A stretch of DNA of 32,534 nucleotides from Treponema sp. UBA1793 (GTDB taxonomy: Bacteria > Spirochaetota > Spirochaetia > Treponematales > Treponemataceae), in contig DCFX01000034.1 in assembly GCA_002314445.1 (NCBI GenBank), positions 1 to 32,534 of the forward strand. Direction: 5' to 3'. The position numbers were made by a program, and so were the translations under genes. Positions 8,147 to 14,507 of this stretch are shown here, in pieces. How positions within the stretch are numbered: position 1 is the stretch's first letter; every line of letters starts with the position of its first letter. Under the pieces are notes generated by a model. It searched no databases. It saw nothing but the letters and a program-made list of their open reading frames with translations, and was not told the origin of the DNA.

Positions 8147-9181
8147 TTAATTTTTTGAATGGTTTTTCCATTTATTATTCTGGTTTATTTCCGACCGCAC
8201 AATTTCTTCTTCAATCATTTCTTCAGGTGTGTCAACATCTGATTCCTTGAGACCGAACTGCTCCCTGTCATGATGCCCTCCGTGGCCGGCCGGTTCTACG
8301 TGAATTACGATATCGTATACATCAGGAATGACGCGCCGCACGGCTTTTTCGACAGTATTTGCAATTTCATGCGCATCATGCACAGTCATCCTGGCATCGA
8401 CTTCAATATCAAGATCTATATCCCAGTGGGATGCAAGTTTTCTGATTCTTGCCCTGTGCGGATTGGAAACACCTTTAACCGACATGACGGCGTCGAACAT
8501 CATTTTGTAAACATCTTTATCCAGGTTGCCGTCCATGAGTTCGGTATTCATTTCCGCAAAAATGGTTACTGCATTTTTAATAACCCACGCGCTTACAAGA
8601 AGAGCAGTCACGGGATCGAGCAGCGGGCAGTTGAAAATCCGTGCACCGCCGATGCCTGTAAGTACGCCTGCGGACATGATGATATCGCTTTTCATATTAA
8701 GCGCGTTTGCCTTAACCATTGTGCTGTTGCTTTTTTTACCGAGCACGTACTGGCTTAACGTCAGCAGTGACTTTCCGCATATCGAAATAAGTGCCGCAAG
8801 AATAGCATAGAAACTTACTTCGCTTTTATATGAATGGTCAATAAGTTCATGTATTGAAGACATTGCAAGCTGTGTACCGGCGAAGAAGATGATGAATGAA
8901 AGCGCCATCGTCGCCGTCGTCTCTGCCCGTCCGTGTCCCCACGGATGTTCTTTGTCGCCTGGTCTGTTTATGATGCGGCTTACGATAAGCGTCATAAGGG
9001 CGATAATTACGTCAGTCATGGAATCTATACCGTCGCCCATGACCGCAAGACTTCCCGAGACTTTTGCAAGGATAAGCTTCGTAAGGGCAAGAATGAGATT
9101 TCCCAGCAGCGAAATGATTCCCGCTGTTCTGATAAGGCGGATCCTTTCGGATTCTGCAGTTATTTTAGAATCTTTGCACAT
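8147..9181 (-). CDS. Cation diffusion facilitator (CDF) family metal exporter
   Basis: A 344-residue inner-membrane transporter predicted to export divalent metal in exchange for protons. It shows the CDF pattern: helix 2 with GDGIDSMTD (D53 and D57), the loop HPWGHGRAE, helix 5 with NALNMKSD (N162 and D166), and a C-terminal cytoplasmic domain with VHDAHEIANTVEKAVRR and IVIHVEP. The usual helix-5 HxxxD of zinc transporters is NxxxD here. Asparagine at this site occurs in MntE-type manganese exporters, so Mn(II) is a reasonable guess. The C-terminal tail carries a His cluster (GHGGHHD). The start is uncertain: ATG 9181 lacks a ribosome site, while TTG 9217 would add 12 residues with AGGA very close upstream. 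Transcription probably ends at the 8067-8106 hairpin. Confidence 0.9.
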   Translation of the reverse strand: MCKDSKITAESERIRLIRTAGIISLLGNLILALTKLILAKVSGSLAVMGDGIDSMTDVIIALMTLIVSRIINRPGDKEHPWGHGRAETTATMALSFIIFFAGTQLAMSSIHELIDHSYKSEVSFYAILAALISICGKSLLTLSQYVLGKKSNSTMVKANALNMKSDIIMSAGVLTGIGGARIFNCPLLDPVTALLVSAWVIKNAVTIFAEMNTELMDGNLDKDVYKMMFDAVMSVKGVSNPHRARIRKLASHWDIDLDIEVDARMTVHDAHEIANTVEKAVRRVIPDVYDIVIHVEPAGHGGHHDREQFGLKESDVDTPEEMIEEEIVRSEINQNNKWKNHSKN

Positions 9182-9256
9182 ATGCGGAATGCTAGCAGAA
9201 TGATGCAGGTTAGACAAGATCCTGACACTTTATTGGTCAAAAAAAATGAACGGATA

Positions 9257-9284
9257 TTGACTCATTTGAAAAATCAGCTATAAT
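9257..9284 (+). promoter_or_regulatory. Sigma70-type promoter of the radical SAM gene
   Basis: TTGACT (9257-9262) and TATAAT (9279-9284) are separated by 16 bp, near consensus for the housekeeping sigma factor. Transcription should start near 9291, giving a leader of about 110 nt before the ATG at 9400. Confidence 0.7.
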
Positions 9285-9297
9285 TAATCTTATTACA

Positions 9298-9315
9298 ATT
9301 AAGCGGATACTTAAT
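9298..9315. promoter_or_regulatory. Dyad just downstream of the radical SAM promoter
   Basis: ATTAAG-CGGATA-CTTAAT is a perfect 6-6-6 dyad about 13 bp after the TATAAT box, a typical place for a repressor operator. No regulator is encoded nearby. The short AT-rich arms make chance a real possibility. Confidence 0.3.
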
Positions 9316-9399
9316 CGTAAATAGATGGGGCATTTTCAAAAATCAGACAAGCTTTGAAAGTGGCTCAGTCCTGTATTTTTAAATATGTTGAGGTGTTTT

Positions 9400-10854
9400 A
9401 TGAAGATTCCGTACGCATTACAAAAACTTGGCGTGAACCAGGTAATCAATTACATTGAAAAGGATCCTGAAGAAAATCTTCCGAAGCTTCTCCTCTGGGT
9501 GGACAAAATTACAAAGCCGGGAACATTCGTGCCGCAGCGTAAAATGTTCCACTATGCGCTCGACAATAAAGACAACAACTGGCATCACCTTCTTATGAAT
9601 GTAATGGAAACTGTTGATCCTGAAGTTCTTAAAAAAATGCTTGTTACGTTTTTTTTGAATGCCTCTATTCTTGGCGAGTCAAAAAAGAAGGAATATCGGG
9701 ATAAATACGGCTGCGGCATTCCGTGGGCTGTAGTCATCGACATGACCTCCGCATGCAATCTCAAGTGTACCGGCTGCTGGGCTGCAGAATACGGCAACAA
9801 GATGAATATGAGTTATGAGACGCTCTGCAATATTATTGATCAGGGACGTGAGTTCGGCATGTACATGTATATCTTTACAGGCGGTGAACCTCTCGTCCGC
9901 AAGGCCGATATTATCCGTCTCTGCGAAAAGTATGACGACTGCGAATTCCTTGCGTTTACAAACGGAACGCTTATTGACCAGAAATTTGCCGACGACATGC
10001 TCCGTGTAAAGAATTTTATTCCCGCAATCAGCATTGAAGGAACGGAAGAGTCGACTGATGACCGCCGCGGCGATGGGACGTATCAGCGTGTTATGAAAGC
10101 TATGGCGATTCTGAGCGAACATAAACTGCCGTTCGGAATTTCGTGCTGTTACACAAGCCGCAATGTCGATTATGTTGCAACGAAAGAATTCTTTCAGGAT
10201 ATGGTAAAGATGGGCGCGAAATTTGCATGGTTCTTTACGTATATGCCGATTGGTAAGGCCGCCGTGCCGGAACTCATGTGCGATGCGGCTCAACGAGAAA
10301 AAATGTATCATCATGTCCGCCAGATGCGCCGTGAAGTACCGCTGTTTACAATGGACTTCTGGAATGACGGTGCTGCATGCAACGGCTGTATCGCCGGCGG
10401 ACGGTATTACTTCCATATTAACGGAAACGGCGATATTGAGCCGTGCGTATTCGCACACTATTCGAACTGCAATCTCAAGGATACAAAACTGATTGATGCA
10501 TTCCGCAGTCCTATTTTTATGGAGTATCACAAACGTCAGCCGTTCAGCTCAAATCTGCTTCGTCCGTGCCCGGTGCTCGACAATCCTGATGTTCTTGCCG
10601 ATATGGTGAATAAGACCGGTGCACACAGTACCGATATCGCTGATCCTGAATCCGCGGAAGAGTACTGCAGAAAATGCGACGGCAAAGCAGCTGCGTGGGA
10701 ACCTGTAGCTGATAAGCTGTGGTCGGAATGCGAGACTGAACGGATGCAGTCAAAAGCTGATAACAACCGGATTGCAGCGGAAGAAATTGCAGCTGCGGAT
10801 GCCCGGAAGAACAAAGCTAAGGTCATTCCCGAAATCCATTGGAATATTCAGTAG
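9400..10854 (+). CDS. Radical SAM/SPASM-type enzyme of unknown substrate
   Basis: A 484-residue enzyme with an N-terminal helical extension of about 110 residues, then a radical SAM core: SACNLKCTGC gives the CX3CX2C cluster motif (C119, C123, C126) and FTGGEP the SAM-binding GGEP at 161-164. The C-terminal third has spaced cysteines (CNGCIAGGRYYFHINGNG, IEPCVFAHYSNC, RPCPVLDNP, EEYCRKC), as in SPASM-type auxiliary cluster domains. Substrate is unknown. The long N-terminal part and the following SDR gene recall uncharacterised radical SAM proteins of anaerobes, and a lipid substrate is one possibility. ATG 9400 is preferred over TTG 9385 because GAGGTG precedes it. It has a strong promoter at 9257-9284. 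No peptide precursor gene is evident beside it, which argues against RiPP maturation. Confidence 0.85.
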   Translation: MKIPYALQKLGVNQVINYIEKDPEENLPKLLLWVDKITKPGTFVPQRKMFHYALDNKDNNWHHLLMNVMETVDPEVLKKMLVTFFLNASILGESKKKEYRDKYGCGIPWAVVIDMTSACNLKCTGCWAAEYGNKMNMSYETLCNIIDQGREFGMYMYIFTGGEPLVRKADIIRLCEKYDDCEFLAFTNGTLIDQKFADDMLRVKNFIPAISIEGTEESTDDRRGDGTYQRVMKAMAILSEHKLPFGISCCYTSRNVDYVATKEFFQDMVKMGAKFAWFFTYMPIGKAAVPELMCDAAQREKMYHHVRQMRREVPLFTMDFWNDGAACNGCIAGGRYYFHINGNGDIEPCVFAHYSNCNLKDTKLIDAFRSPIFMEYHKRQPFSSNLLRPCPVLDNPDVLADMVNKTGAHSTDIADPESAEEYCRKCDGKAAAWEPVADKLWSECETERMQSKADNNRIAAEEIAAADARKNKAKVIPEIHWNIQ

Positions 10855-10889
10855 CGGTAGTCAGTCTTTTATTGTAATATGCTGAAACG

Positions 10890-10923
10890 GGCAGTCCCGC
10901 AGGTTTGCTCTCACGGGACTGCC
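10890..10923 (+). terminator. Strong hairpin between radical SAM and SDR genes (terminator or attenuator)
   Basis: GGCAGTCCCG (10890-10899) pairs perfectly with CGGGACTGCC (10914-10923) around a 14-nt loop. The nearest T-run (TTTTT at 10937-10941) is some 14 nt past the stem, so it is not a textbook intrinsic terminator. It may reduce read-through from the radical SAM gene or stabilise the upstream mRNA end. Confidence 0.4.
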
Positions 10924-11008
10924 TGAAAGGAAGTTTTTAGACAGCTTTTTAACACAGCGGGATTCGACTGGCACAGCTTTTGGCAGGATCAGAAAGGATG
11001 GTGTTTTA

Positions 11009-11851
11009 ATGAAAACGAAGATTGCGGTTATAACCGGGGCATCAAGCGGGCTTGGAACAGTTTACACGAAAGCCATAGATAAATCTGACACTGTTGATGA
11101 GATATGGCTTATTGCACGGCGGGAGGAAAGGCTCCGCGAGCTTGCAAAGACGCTGAAACATCAGGTGAAGATTCTTCCGCTTGATTTAACAAAAACAGCA
11201 AGTATCGATCGTTTTAAGTCTCTTCTTGCAGAAAGAATGAAATTATCGCCGTTTGAACAGCTGTCGCTGGAATCGCCGGAACATGCGGCGGCGTACGGCG
11301 CAGAAGTTGCGCTGCTGGTAAATTGTGCAGGTTTTGGAAAAATCGGAAATTATGAAAAAATCATGCAGGAAGATACGGACAATATGATAGAGCTTAACTG
11401 CCGTGCGGCGGTTGATTTGACGCTTGCCGTACTGCCGTACATGAACAGGGGAGGGCGCATACTTCAGATATGCAGCACGTCTGCATTCCAGCCGCTGCAG
11501 CATCTTGCCGTATATGCTGCAACAAAAGCGTTCCTTGTCAGCTATTCCCGCGCATTGAGATGGGAGCTCTTTCCCCGCGGCATTCACGTGACGGCAGTGT
11601 GCCCGTACTGGATGCGCGGTACGGAGTTTATCAGAAATGCGGAAAAAAGCGGCGGAAAAGAATCCCGTGCCGTACGCAATTTCTGGTTCGGCGATATTCC
11701 TGCAGTTGTCGTGTACATATCGCTGTGGGCAGCAAAAATCAATCTGCCGGTGGTAACGCCCGGGATAATAAGTTTCCTCCACCGTATCACGGCAAAATTT
11801 ATTCCGCATGAGATAATGCAGGCCGGCTGGGAAGGCTGGCGTCTGCTTTAG
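11009..11851 (+). CDS. Short-chain dehydrogenase/reductase (SDR)
   Basis: A 280-residue classical SDR using NAD(P)H. Visible motifs are TGASSGLG (residues 9-16, cofactor binding), NCAG at 105-108, catalytic N130, S156, Y169 and K173 (the last two in VYAATKAF). R37-R38 after the second strand hint at NADP(H). An insert of about 20 residues near 78-98 (LSPFEQLSLESPEHAAAYGA) lengthens the loop before NCAG. The C-terminal 50 residues are hydrophobic (AVVVYISLWAAKINLPVVTPGIISFL), suggesting membrane association and a lipophilic substrate. AAAGGA precedes the ATG by about 10 nt. It follows the radical SAM gene by 154 bp, including a hairpin, so co-transcription is possible but not certain. Its stop overlaps that of the convergent aldo/keto reductase by 4 bp. 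Confidence 0.9.
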   Translation: MKTKIAVITGASSGLGTVYTKAIDKSDTVDEIWLIARREERLRELAKTLKHQVKILPLDLTKTASIDRFKSLLAERMKLSPFEQLSLESPEHAAAYGAEVALLVNCAGFGKIGNYEKIMQEDTDNMIELNCRAAVDLTLAVLPYMNRGGRILQICSTSAFQPLQHLAVYAATKAFLVSYSRALRWELFPRGIHVTAVCPYWMRGTEFIRNAEKSGGKESRAVRNFWFGDIPAVVVYISLWAAKINLPVVTPGIISFLHRITAKFIPHEIMQAGWEGWRLL

Positions 11852-12663
11852 AAGTTGAAATTATCGGGATCTTCCTTTGTTATACCGGTGTCGAGGTCGC
11901 TTATCATTTCCATTTCGTCGTCGGTAAGCGTAAAATTGAAAATATCCGCGTTTTCCCTGATCCTGTTTTGATTCACGGATTTTGGAATCGCAATGATTCC
12001 ATTCTGATAGTCCCATCGCAGCGTGATTTGTGCGGGACTTTTTTTGTGCCGCTTTGCAATTTCCTGGATAGTCCTGCTTTCCAGCACGATGCCGCGTCCG
12101 AGGGGACTCCACGCTTCAGTCTGTATATTGTGGTCTGCGCAGTATTCCCGCACTTCTTCACGCGTAAGAAAAGGATGGCATTCGAACTGATCCACAGCGG
12201 GAACCGTCTTTGATGAAGCTGCCAGTTCATCAAGATGATGGGGCAGAAAATTGCTTACGCCGATTGCACGTACTTTGCCTGATGCGAGAAAATCTTCCAT
12301 ATATTTCCATGTGTCAGTAAACTTTTCCTGAACCGGCCAGTGGATGAGATATAAGTCAATATAATCCAGCTTGAGTTTGTTAAGGCTTTCGAGAAATGCG
12401 TCTTCCTGTCTGTTATCCCGCTGGTCATTATTCCACATTTTTGTTGTGACGAAAATGTCTTTCCTCGAAATACCGCTTTCCCGTACAGCCTTCCCCACCT
12501 GAACTTCGTTGTTATAATATGCTGCCGTATCGATGAGTCGGTATCCAGCTTCAAGTGCCCATTTTACAGCCTGCACTGTATCGTTGCCGGATTTGTATAC
12601 GCCGAGTCCGAATTTTGGCATCTTAATTCCATTGTTAAGTGTGAATCTTTCCTCAAGTCCCAT
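11848..12663 (-). CDS. Aldo/keto reductase (2,5-diketogluconate reductase-like)
   Basis: A 271-residue NADPH-dependent (beta/alpha)8-barrel reductase. The catalytic tetrad is present: D45 and Y50 in IDTAAYYNNE, K75 in VTTKMW, and H107 in LYLIHWP. VSNF and IPKSVNQNRIRENADIFNF mark the cofactor-binding C-terminal half. Length and motifs match the AKR5-type bacterial enzymes that reduce aldehydes and small ketones; the physiological substrate is not predictable. AAGGAGG lies a few bases before the ATG. A TGTTATACT extended -10 lies upstream, and a 15-bp perfect palindrome covers its -35 region, which suggests regulated expression. It is convergent with the SDR gene, the stops overlapping. Confidence 0.93.
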   Translation of the reverse strand: MGLEERFTLNNGIKMPKFGLGVYKSGNDTVQAVKWALEAGYRLIDTAAYYNNEVQVGKAVRESGISRKDIFVTTKMWNNDQRDNRQEDAFLESLNKLKLDYIDLYLIHWPVQEKFTDTWKYMEDFLASGKVRAIGVSNFLPHHLDELAASSKTVPAVDQFECHPFLTREEVREYCADHNIQTEAWSPLGRGIVLESRTIQEIAKRHKKSPAQITLRWDYQNGIIAIPKSVNQNRIRENADIFNFTLTDDEMEMISDLDTGITKEDPDNFNF

Positions 12664-12682
12664 AGCAGCCTCCTTGCATATT

Positions 12683-12691
12683 AGTATAACA
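12683..12691 (-). promoter_or_regulatory. Extended -10 promoter element of the AKR gene
   Basis: Read on the minus strand, TGTTATACT carries a TGn extension and a TATACT -10 box. Transcription would start about 10 nt upstream of the AAGGAGG site of the AKR gene. No good -35 is seen 17 bp upstream; that position falls within the large palindrome. Confidence 0.5.
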
Positions 12692-12696
12692 TACCG

Positions 12697-12730
12697 CTTC
12701 GGAAAATGACATCCTTGTCATTTTCCGAAG
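12697..12730. repeat. 15-bp perfect inverted repeat with 4-bp loop
   Basis: CTTCGGAAAATGACA (12697-12711) and TGTCATTTTCCGAAG (12716-12730) are exact reverse complements around TCCT. It is not followed by a U-tract in either direction and no gene reads into it, so a terminator role is unlikely. It overlaps the -35 zone of the AKR promoter, which fits an operator. It could also be an interspersed palindromic repeat; I saw no second copy in this window. Confidence 0.75.
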
Positions 12731-12840
12731 AAGCAAATACTTTGGAGGCGTGTACCCGGGGTACTCGTGTTTGCGGGGCAGATACTCTCCATGTCTGCTA
12801 GTGTATTTTGAGGCTGTTGTTTTGCAAATTACGCTATATC

Positions 12841-12869
12841 TTGATTGACTGATACATTTATGATATAGT
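12841..12869 (+). promoter_or_regulatory. Promoter of the pur operon
   Basis: TTGATT (12841-12846) and TATAGT (12864-12869) are 17 bp apart. The expected start, near 12876, lies immediately before the 5' strand of riboswitch helix P1 at 12880, as expected for a riboswitch-led transcript. Confidence 0.6.
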
Positions 12870-12879
12870 CTCGTATCGA

Positions 12880-12969
12880 CGGCTTATATATATCCTGCAG
12901 ACGCGGCTCTCATGACCGCAGGGGCAGGGCGTTTCTACCCGGCATCCCGTAATGCCGGACTATGAGCTG
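12880..12969 (+). promoter_or_regulatory. Purine (guanine-type) riboswitch aptamer with atypical P2 arm
   Basis: The core matches the purine riboswitch class. P1 pairs 12880-12888 with 12961-12969, including G-U pairs. J1/2 is TATAT-rich. J2/3 is GTTTCTAC (12931-12938), identical to the consensus. P3 pairs CCGGCAT (12939-12945) with ATGCCGG (12952-12958) around CCCGTA, close to the usual CCGUAA loop. J3/1 is ACTATG, with C12960 at the specificity position, which predicts guanine or hypoxanthine rather than adenine. P2 is unusual: CCTGC (12894-12898) pairs with GCAGG (12924-12928), but enclosed is a second GCGG/CCGC helix with a CTCTCATGA loop instead of the compact kissing loop. It lies directly upstream of purE, consistent with feedback control of purine synthesis. 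Confidence 0.85.
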
Positions 12970-12970
12970 C

Positions 12971-13028
12971 GTGGTCACTATTTAACTCAAACAATGTTTG
13001 ATAGTGCGGGCCGCCGACTACCAGGAGG
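12971..13028 (+). promoter_or_regulatory. Riboswitch expression-platform hairpin and purE ribosome site
   Basis: After the aptamer, GTGGTC (12971-12976) can pair with GACTAC (13016-13021). Inside it, CACTAT can pair with ATAGTG (13001-13006), and TCAAAC (12987-12992) with GTTTGA (12996-13001). The outer arm ends 1 nt before the AGGAGG ribosome site (13023-13028) of purE. No U-tract follows, so control of translation or mRNA accessibility is more likely than intrinsic termination. The pairing is by eye. Confidence 0.5.
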
Positions 13029-13037
13029 TTCCATTTA

Positions 13038-13535
13038 ATGAAAGTAGCCATTTTCTTTGGTTCAAAATCTGACACAGAAAAGATGACGAAAACGGCCGAC
13101 GTACTAAAAGAATTCGGTGTAGATTATGAAGCTTTTATTCTTTCTGCACATCGTTCAGGCGGTTTGCTTCGTAAAACGGTAGAAAAAGTCGAAAAAGACG
13201 GATGTGAAGTTATTATAGCCGGGGCCGGCCTTGCCGCAGCTCTTCCCGGAGTTATTGCAGGCGAAACGACACTTCCTGTTATCGGCGTACCGCTGGAATG
13301 TATTTCCTCCGGTTCAAACGGTCTTGGCGGAATGGATGCACTTCTTTCTATCGTGCAGATGCCCCCACAGATTCCGGTAGCGACAGTAGGCATCGGAAAC
13401 GCAAAAAATGCGGGCTACCTTGCCGTCGAAATTCTTGCTGTAAAATATCCCGGGCTTCGTTCGAAGCTTATTGATTTCCGTAATAAACTTGCAAATGATG
13501 CCGCGGCAAACGGCGGTAACGGTGTAGAGCTGTAA
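13038..13535 (+). CDS. purE: PurE, phosphoribosylaminoimidazole carboxylase catalytic subunit / N5-CAIR mutase
   Basis: The 165-residue enzyme makes CAIR in de novo purine synthesis. It has the phosphate-binding start FFGSKSDTEKM, the catalytic histidine H38 in LSAHRSGG, and the class I-like stretch MDALLSIVQMPPQIPVATV followed by GIGNAKNAG. Two class I features differ: the usual SAHRTP is SAHRSG, and the histidine of the usual GAAHLPG is alanine (GLAAALPG, A68). No purK is seen in the cluster. It could be an N5-CAIR mutase with PurK elsewhere, or act directly on AIR and CO2, as reported for Treponema denticola PurE, which is otherwise quite different in sequence. It is the first gene of the operon, behind the riboswitch, with AGGAGG at 13023. 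Confidence 0.93.
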   Translation: MKVAIFFGSKSDTEKMTKTADVLKEFGVDYEAFILSAHRSGGLLRKTVEKVEKDGCEVIIAGAGLAAALPGVIAGETTLPVIGVPLECISSGSNGLGGMDALLSIVQMPPQIPVATVGIGNAKNAGYLAVEILAVKYPGLRSKLIDFRNKLANDAAANGGNGVEL

Positions 13536-13604
13536 GCAAAGAAGGAAAGCCTGCGCGCTTGTTGCGGCGTCCGGCTTCGCCTGATCTTTTTATAGGAGTT
13601 TTGC

Positions 13605-14450
13605 ATGAAAAAGATTATCAGCGGCAAAGTTCGCGAAGTGTATGATCTGGAAAACGGAACGATGGTTATTGTAACGACTGACCGCATCTCCGCGTTTGAC
13701 GTGATTCTTCCGACGATGATTACCGATAAAGGAAAAGTGCTCAACGCGCTTTCAAATTTCTGGTTTGATTTTACAAAAGATATTGTGAAAAATCACATGA
13801 TTTCTTCCGATCTCAGCGATATGCCGATTGAATTTCAAAAACCGGAATATGAAGGCCGTACCATTCTTGTCAAAAAACTCCGGATGATTCCATATGAATT
13901 CATTATCCGTGGTTATATGTTCGGTTCGATGTACGACGTTGTAAAGAAGGGCGGAGCGTTTTGCGGTTATACATTTATCAGAGAGTATCAGGAAGCTGAA
14001 AAGCTTGACAAGCCGATTCTTACTCCGTCTACAAAGGCAACGGAAGGTCATGACATTTACGTTACGGTCGACCAGATGAAGAAAGACATAGGCGGAGAAC
14101 TGGGAAACCGGATTGAAAAAGTTTCGCTTGCAATTTATAAGAAAGCATACGACCACGCATACAAAAACGGCATCATCATTGCAGATACGAAATTTGAATT
14201 CGGTCTCGATGAAAAAGGTGAACTGGTTCTCGGCGATGAAGTGCTTACACCTGATTCAAGCCGTTTCTGGAACCTTGCCGAATATAAGGTCGGCATTTCC
14301 CCAAAGAGTTACGATAAACAGTACCTGCGCGACTGGCTCAAGGCAAACCATTTGGACGGAGATCCTTCAATCAAGAGTATCCCTGCAGATGTGGTTGCAA
14401 CAACTTCAGAAATCTATCACGAGTGCCAGACAAAGATCTGCGGAAAGTAA
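13605..14450 (+). CDS. purC: PurC, SAICAR synthetase
   Basis: The 281-residue ligase joins CAIR and aspartate with ATP to give SAICAR, the step after PurE. Typical features: SGKVREVYDLENGTMVIVTTDRISAFD at the N-terminus (ATP site), the FIIRGYMFGSMY region, LTPSTKATEGHDIYV, ADTKFEFG, and LGDEVLTPDSSRFW near the C-terminus. The length matches the longer bacterial and fungal-type form. TATAGGAG lies just upstream of the ATG. The 69-bp gap after purE contains only a weak GGCG/CGCC hairpin and no promoter I can defend, so it is probably co-transcribed with purE. Confidence 0.96.
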   Translation: MKKIISGKVREVYDLENGTMVIVTTDRISAFDVILPTMITDKGKVLNALSNFWFDFTKDIVKNHMISSDLSDMPIEFQKPEYEGRTILVKKLRMIPYEFIIRGYMFGSMYDVVKKGGAFCGYTFIREYQEAEKLDKPILTPSTKATEGHDIYVTVDQMKKDIGGELGNRIEKVSLAIYKKAYDHAYKNGIIIADTKFEFGLDEKGELVLGDEVLTPDSSRFWNLAEYKVGISPKSYDKQYLRDWLKANHLDGDPSIKSIPADVVATTSEIYHECQTKICGK

Positions 14451-14507
14451 ACTTAATCTACGCTGATTCTGCCGGAACAGGCTGATTTGGAGCATAAATC
14501 TATCGAT

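Larger units (their letters stand above)
12664..13037. other. 374-bp intergenic region between divergent AKR gene and pur operon
   Basis: No credible protein gene is visible. From left to right it holds: the AKR ribosome site and an extended -10 (12683-12691, minus strand); a 15-bp perfect palindrome (12697-12730); a stretch that can form nested hairpins (12733-12774 and 12778-12798); an AT-rich stretch with a plus-strand promoter (12841-12869); a purine riboswitch aptamer (12880-12969); and a hairpin leading to the purE ribosome site (12971-13028). Confidence 0.8.

Noticed and set aside
9679..10530. 283-codon minus-strand open frame inside the radical SAM gene
   Set aside because: Antisense shadow of a gene with clear catalytic motifs; no recognisable domain and Cys/His/Ile-rich composition.
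10955..10985. GGGATTCGACTGG resembles a tRNA T-arm
   Set aside because: No acceptor, D or anticodon stems can be built around it within the 154-bp gap.
12697..12730. Palindrome considered as an intrinsic terminator
   Set aside because: No gene transcribes into it from either side and no U-tract follows on either strand.
13566..13581. GGCG/CGCC hairpin in the purE-purC gap as a terminator
   Set aside because: Only a 4-bp stem, and the following T-run is offset; too weak to call.
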